From assembly GCF_006345825.1 (NCBI RefSeq), contig NZ_VCIX01000080.1, forward strand, positions 107,663-171,662: 64,000 bases of DNA. The letters run 5' to 3'. Shown here in pieces: positions 60,593 to 64,000 of this stretch (the stretch's first letter is position 1; each line of letters opens with the position of its first letter). Origin of the DNA: Paenibacillus paridis. GTDB taxonomy: Bacteria; Bacillota; Bacilli; Paenibacillales; Paenibacillaceae. Made by a program: the position numbers and the translations under genes. The notes beneath the pieces were generated by a model that saw only the letters and a list, made by a program, of their open reading frames with translations, searched no databases and was not told where the DNA came from.

Positions 60593-61504
60593 TTATTCCA
60601 ACATGCTCATTAGCAACTGCTGTGATTTTAGCGCTTCCCCTGCATCAACGATAGGCTTCTTATCCTGCAAAATACATTGCATAAAATGCTGCACCGCATC
60701 CTCGAAGCCCCGCTGCTTCAAAATAGTCTGCCAGGCGGGGGGTACAACCGTTGACAAAACATCCTTTTCTTCAAGCTCCAGCACATTCATGTTTTTGACA
60801 CGAAGCACTTGGCCACTCCCTACGATTTCAAGCTGCTCCAAGCTTGTTCCAGCCTGGCGGTGCATAGCAGAGGAAAGCATGAAACCCGTTCCGCTGTCAT
60901 AGTGATGCTGAGCATACAGCATCTCCAGCTGTTCATTTACTTGGACAGTCCCATGCACAACGGCTGCCGATCCTTCGGACAACCAGCGAACCGTATCGAC
61001 CACATGCAAATAATCGTCAAGCATCGTAGCCCTTACAGTCTCCGGGCCGATAGCATTCGAACGATGCTTCTCCATCCGAATCCAAGCTGGGTGTTCGATC
61101 CGCTGTTTCGCCTCTACATAGAGTGGACAAAAACGGCGATTAAAGCCGACCATGAGCTTTCTCCCCAGTCTCGTACTGAGCTCTGCCAGCTGTTCTGCCT
61201 GCTCCAAAGTTTCGGCAAGCGGCTTGTCCACGTATACATCCTTCCCTAGCTGAAGCAGCTCTGATACTACCTCGTAATGGCTCGCTGTCGTGCTATGGAC
61301 GAATACGGCATCGCATCGCGCTGCGAGCTCAGTCAGGCTGCTAATCGGATCTATTCGGTACGTCTCGCAAATACGTTCACGTTTCTGAGCATTCGGGGAA
61401 TAAGCTCCAACGAGCTTCCATTCCGAAGCTTGCGACAACAGAGGCAAGTATGCCTTTTGTGCAATGCCTCCTAACCCGACTACCCCAATCTGCGGTTTGT
61501 TCAT
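60593..61504 (-). CDS. Gfo/Idh/MocA family oxidoreductase
   Basis: 303 aa. NAD(P)-binding IGVVGLGGIAQKAYLPLL, AVFVHSTTASHYEVV, the conserved DKP (VYVDKPLAE) and a C-terminal substrate domain (VGFNRRFCPLYVEAK). Resembles MviM-like enzymes. AAGAGGTGTAGCAA precedes the ATG. It ends 14 bp before the hydrolase gene and is probably co-transcribed. Confidence 0.88.
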   Translation of the reverse strand: MNKPQIGVVGLGGIAQKAYLPLLSQASEWKLVGAYSPNAQKRERICETYRIDPISSLTELAARCDAVFVHSTTASHYEVVSELLQLGKDVYVDKPLAETLEQAEQLAELSTRLGRKLMVGFNRRFCPLYVEAKQRIEHPAWIRMEKHRSNAIGPETVRATMLDDYLHVVDTVRWLSEGSAAVVHGTVQVNEQLEMLYAQHHYDSGTGFMLSSAMHRQAGTSLEQLEIVGSGQVLRVKNMNVLELEEKDVLSTVVPPAWQTILKQRGFEDAVQHFMQCILQDKKPIVDAGEALKSQQLLMSMLE

Positions 61505-61653
61505 TTGCTACACCTCTTTTTAGCTTCAAGTAAGCCTATAGCCTGTCGAATAAATTTTGCGGCACTAACATTTCCATTTTCTTACTCACAAGCCCGCTTC
61601 TTCTGTTAAAATGATTTTATACTAAATCGTCCGTAGACAGAAAGAGGATCTTC

Positions 61654-62718
61654 ATGACGCTCCAAGGCATACATGCCAGTAGTAGAAAAAGACTGATCAC
61701 GCTGCTATCTGTCATCCTTTTATTAGCCTTACTTACTTCCATACCTCTGCCATATTATATTTACCAGCCGGGTACTATCGAAAATCTGAATGCCCTAGTT
61801 CAGGTTCAAGGCGGCCAGCCTTCGAGGCAGGGCAGCTTTAATCTTACGACTGTTTTGAGCTCAAAGGCAAATAATGCGCTTATTCTTCTGTACGGACTGC
61901 TCGCAAAGGACTCCGAGATTAAACACGCCGAGAAAGTGCGCGGCACATTAACCGATGAACAATACGGGGCTTTGCTTAACCACATGATGACTACATCGCA
62001 AAACAACGCTGTCGCTGCTGCCCTCGCCGCAACTGGCAAGCCTGTAGCGCTTACCTATACTGGCGTATTCGTACAAGCGCTATATCCAGAATCCAAGGCT
62101 ATAGGCGTACTTTTCCCAGGTGATGTCATCATTGAGGCAGAAGGAATGCCTGTTACAAATATAAATGAGCTGGCCAGCGTCCTAGTGGAAAACAAAAAAG
62201 CTGGCGATCCGTTCGAACTGGTCGTTCTGCGCAATAAGGAAGAAATCAATTTGCAAGTAGAACTCTACGAGGCAGCCGTAACCGCTTCCGATTCGAAAGC
62301 TGGCAGTATCGCCCGTATCGGCATCGTAAGCGAAGACCAGTATACGCTTGATACGCCCGTAACGATACAATACGCGGATTCGGCTATCGGCGGGCCTTCG
62401 GCTGGTTTAATGTTTTCGCTTGAAATCATTGATCAGTTGACCGACGGTGAGCTCACACACGGAAAATTCATCGCTGGCACCGGTACGATAGACACGCAAG
62501 GCAATATTGGACAGATCGGCGGCATCGAGGACAAAATCATTGCGGCTGCGCGCGCAGGAGTTGATATTTTCTTTTGCCCCGCAGATGTAAAAAATAGTGA
62601 CACCAACGAAAAAGCAGTGAAGGAAGAAGCGCGTCAAAGGGGCTTTAACGACGTTACGATTGTGCCTGTCCGCACTCTCGATGAGGCGTTAAGCTACTTG
62701 AAGCAGTTAGACGAGTAA
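61654..62718 (+). CDS. PDZ-Lon membrane protease (YlbL/SepM-like)
   Basis: 354 aa. N-terminal membrane anchor (LITLLSVILLLALLTSI), a PDZ domain (about 140-210: IGVLFPGDVIIEAEGMPVTNINEL) and an S16 Lon protease domain (about 230-350) with catalytic Ser in GGPSAGLMFSL and Lys in GGIEDKIIAA. Relatives YlbL and SepM act outside the membrane; SepM trims a competence pheromone in streptococci. A role here is unproven. AAAGAGGATCTTC precedes the ATG. Its last codons belong to the tandem repeat that follows. Confidence 0.88.
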   Translation: MTLQGIHASSRKRLITLLSVILLLALLTSIPLPYYIYQPGTIENLNALVQVQGGQPSRQGSFNLTTVLSSKANNALILLYGLLAKDSEIKHAEKVRGTLTDEQYGALLNHMMTTSQNNAVAAALAATGKPVALTYTGVFVQALYPESKAIGVLFPGDVIIEAEGMPVTNINELASVLVENKKAGDPFELVVLRNKEEINLQVELYEAAVTASDSKAGSIARIGIVSEDQYTLDTPVTIQYADSAIGGPSAGLMFSLEIIDQLTDGELTHGKFIAGTGTIDTQGNIGQIGGIEDKIIAAARAGVDIFFCPADVKNSDTNEKAVKEEARQRGFNDVTIVPVRTLDEALSYLKQLDE

Positions 62719-62792
62719 GCAGCTTCATAGTTATGAGCGGGTACTTTGGTGGTGACAGCGGCTAAGACTACGATTACAATGGCAGTAGGTGA

Positions 62793-62844
62793 AGCACACC
62801 GTCCATTCGAACTAGGGTTCGAAATGGGACGGTGTGCTTTTTTT
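62793..62844 (+). terminator. Terminator of the protease gene, copy 1
   Basis: Stem AGCACACCGTCC/GGACGGTGTGCT with an inner TTCGAAC/GTTCGAA pair, followed by TTTTTTTT. Confidence 0.93.
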
Positions 62845-62951
62845 AAGCTATTTGAAGCAGTTAGATGAGTAAGGAGCTTATAGCTATACAAGAGTATCTC
62901 TACCTCGGTAGTGACAGCAATTAAATCAACGATTACAATGGCAATAGGTGA

Positions 62952-63003
62952 AGCACACCGTCCATTCGAACTAGGGTTCGAAATGGGACGGTGTGCTTTT
63001 TTT
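62952..63003 (+). terminator. Terminator, copy 2
   Basis: Identical stem-loop to copy 1, 159 bp further on, ending in a T-tract 31 bp before the endonuclease start codon. Confidence 0.92.
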
Positions 63004-63033
63004 ATTTTTATTAGATGGGAGAGGACAAAGCGT

Positions 63034-63774
63034 ATGGAAAATAAACAAGTTTCCAAATCTTTCGAAAGCAAAGTGGATGTCCGCAACGAAGCTGCGGAAA
63101 CAGCCTATACCCAGTGGATTTCCAAGCACACGGAGCTTCGCGCCTCTGACAGCGAGCGCAGAAGGCGGTTAATTGAGAGGGATGACCATAGTGAGAAACA
63201 GTTCGCTATCCGCGTGTGGTGGCCTGTGCTTGGTAGCTTTGAGCATCTGCATCCGGAGTATGAAGTCGATGATTATCGAGATGGAAGCCGCTTTCTAGAC
63301 TTTACGTATGTTCGCCCTCCGCACCGGATTTCCATTGAAATCGATGGCTACGGTCCGCATCACAAGCATGCTTCACGACGCAAATTTTCCGATGACCGCT
63401 TTCGCCAAAATCAGTTAATCCTTGATGGTTGGATTGTGGTACGCTTCTCCTACGATGACCTGCAAGATCGCCCTAAACAGTGCCAACAATTTATTCAGCA
63501 GTTGCTTGGAAAGCTCTATGGTATTGGGCGTGAGGATGCTTACGATGTGCAGTTGCCTACCAAAATGCTGGAGCTTTTACGCTGGGCAAGCCGCCGCAAC
63601 AACGAGACTTCCTTCCGTCCGAAAGATGTAGAGCAGCAGCTTCGTTTCAGCCGATGCTCCACTCTCCAATACTTAAAGGCGCTGGTTGAGCACGGCCTGC
63701 TCCGCAAAGCCTCGGGAGAACAACGAATTCGTACCTACCAGCTAACTCCCAAAGCCTCGCGGCTGCACCTATAA
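63034..63774 (+). CDS. DUF559/Vsr-like endonuclease-domain protein with winged helix
   Basis: 246 aa. Residues about 75-155 form a PD-(D/E)xK-like core (RFLDFTYVRPPHRISIEIDGYGPHH, then RQNQLILDGWIVVRFSYDDL), like the DUF559/Vsr nuclease fold. A C-terminal winged helix (about 180-245: TSFRPKDVEQQL, STLQYLKALVEHGLLRK, RTYQLT) suggests DNA binding. A stand-alone protein of unknown role, perhaps repair. The start at 63034 has GGGAGAGGACAAAGCGT before it; the open frame reaches back through the terminator. It must be transcribed from within or beyond the terminator repeat. Confidence 0.8.
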   Translation: MENKQVSKSFESKVDVRNEAAETAYTQWISKHTELRASDSERRRRLIERDDHSEKQFAIRVWWPVLGSFEHLHPEYEVDDYRDGSRFLDFTYVRPPHRISIEIDGYGPHHKHASRRKFSDDRFRQNQLILDGWIVVRFSYDDLQDRPKQCQQFIQQLLGKLYGIGREDAYDVQLPTKMLELLRWASRRNNETSFRPKDVEQQLRFSRCSTLQYLKALVEHGLLRKASGEQRIRTYQLTPKASRLHL

Positions 63775-63811
63775 ACTAACTTTTTTTTCTGCCTGCTTGT
63801 ATCCCCTGCCA

Positions 63812-63852
63812 TGTGCGTGTGCGTGTGCGTGTGCGTGTGCGTGTGCGTGTGC
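63812..63852 (+). repeat. Hexanucleotide tandem repeat GTGTGC
   Basis: About seven copies of GTGTGC (phase arbitrary), between the endonuclease gene and the next gene; a likely site of slipped-strand length change. Confidence 0.95.
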
Positions 63853-63938
63853 CGCAAAGTATAAGCTCTTTAACTAATTAGATCTACTTTTTAGATCTAT
63901 TTATGCAATTTCTCTTAAGCCCCCTAATTGGATTGGAG

Positions 63939-63971
63939 TCATCAATATGCAATAAGGTACAATATTGATGA
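63939..63971 (+). promoter_or_regulatory. Promoter with 10-bp inverted-repeat operator
   Basis: TCATCAATAT (63939-63948) and ATATTGATGA (63962-63971) are perfect inverted repeats 13 bp apart, and the -10 TACAAT (63958-63963) falls at the right arm. The gene starting at 63987 is likely repressed by a dimer binding here. Confidence 0.7.
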
Positions 63972-63986
63972 GGGGGAATGAAGCGT

Positions 63987-64000
63987 ATGAAAAGCAATAT
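63987..64000 (+). CDS. First codons of a gene cut by the window end
   Basis: ATG AAA AGC AAT after GAGGGGGAATGAAGCGT, a good ribosome site (an ATG 9 bases earlier is too close to it). Nothing can be said of the product; the operator upstream hints at a self-regulated transcription factor operon. Confidence 0.6.

Larger units (their letters stand above)
62691..63003 (+). repeat. Tandem duplication of a gene end plus terminator
   Basis: Two units, starting at 62691 and 62845. Each begins AAGCTAYTTGAAGCAGTTAGA, the 3' end of the protease gene with stop, and ends in the same long terminator (AGCACACCGTCC with GGACGGTGTGCT and an inner TTCGAAC/GTTCGAA, then seven or eight T). The middle parts have diverged. 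Only the first copy of the coding end is translated. Both terminators lie before the endonuclease gene. Confidence 0.9.

Noticed and set aside
62694..63086. 130-aa minus-strand frame with an internal repeat
   Set aside because: It runs through both terminators; the repeat is simply the duplicated terminator DNA read in another frame.
63812..63852. CRISPR array
   Set aside because: A 6-bp perfect repeat without spacers is a microsatellite, not a CRISPR.

Overview
The window looks like a chromosomal segment of a spore-forming Firmicute of the Paenibacillaceae (Paenibacillus or a close relative). The reasons are a complete comQXP plus partial comA pheromone locus, T-box leaders, the spore-protein family YyaC, a Gram-positive efeOBU iron operon with a Fur box, perfect 9-bp DnaA boxes, strong Shine-Dalgarno sites, and mid-range GC with AT-rich islands. 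Most genes lie on the minus strand. No rRNA, tRNA, CRISPR, transposase or prophage gene was seen.

Layout. 0-4.3 kb: ABC ATPase, a small unknown gene, comQ, an unlisted 56-aa comX, comP and comA (broken by the window edge), all on the minus strand. 5.1-5.7 kb: a gene-free stretch with seven DnaA boxes, three of them abutting. 6.6-9.3 kb: leuA behind two tandem leucine T-boxes and a perfect sigma-A promoter. 9.3-14.2 kb: thiL-tsaE-tsaB-rimI-tsaD (tRNA t6A) and a YitT protein. 14.7-17.7 kb: c-di-GMP turnover proteins. 17.8-22.1 kb: housekeeping genes, including a yyaC whose 5' end is disrupted. 22.3-27.2 kb: galKET with a divergent AraC regulator. 27.4-37.5 kb: oxidoreductases, a CorA-like transporter, lipases, a GH26 enzyme, an RNA methyltransferase. 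37.5-41.6 kb: Fur-controlled efeO-efeB-efeU. 41.7-49.2 kb: a GH18-like protein and a likely exopolysaccharide operon (PilZ-linked glycosyltransferase, UDP-sugar dehydrogenase, two deacetylase-fold proteins). 49.5-51.3 kb: an oxidoreductase and a permuted-papain-like hydrolase. 57.6-64 kb: GntR-ABC-permease operon, hydrolase, oxidoreductase, a PDZ-Lon (YlbL/SepM-like) protease, a Vsr-like nuclease, and the first codons of a further gene.

The main discovery candidate is at 51.6-57.5 kb. A ComQ-sized class I isoprenoid enzyme is followed by two copies of a two-gene module: a 79/80-aa nitrile-hydratase-leader-like (NHLP) peptide ending in a tryptophan at residue 79, and, convergent to it, a 633-aa 7TMR-DISM sporulation-type histidine kinase with no response regulator. 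Promoters of both peptides and both kinases carry Spo0A-like boxes (TGTCGAA). The simplest model is a second prenyl-peptide signalling system in which a ComQ-like enzyme prenylates the C-terminal Trp of NHLP-type precursors, the membrane kinases sense the products and feed the Spo0A phosphorelay, and Spo0A~P in turn controls peptides and kinases. It would be a functional analogue, built from different parts, of the comQXPA locus in the same window. The protein families, the Trp residues and the boxes are read directly from sequence; the chemistry and circuit are inference.
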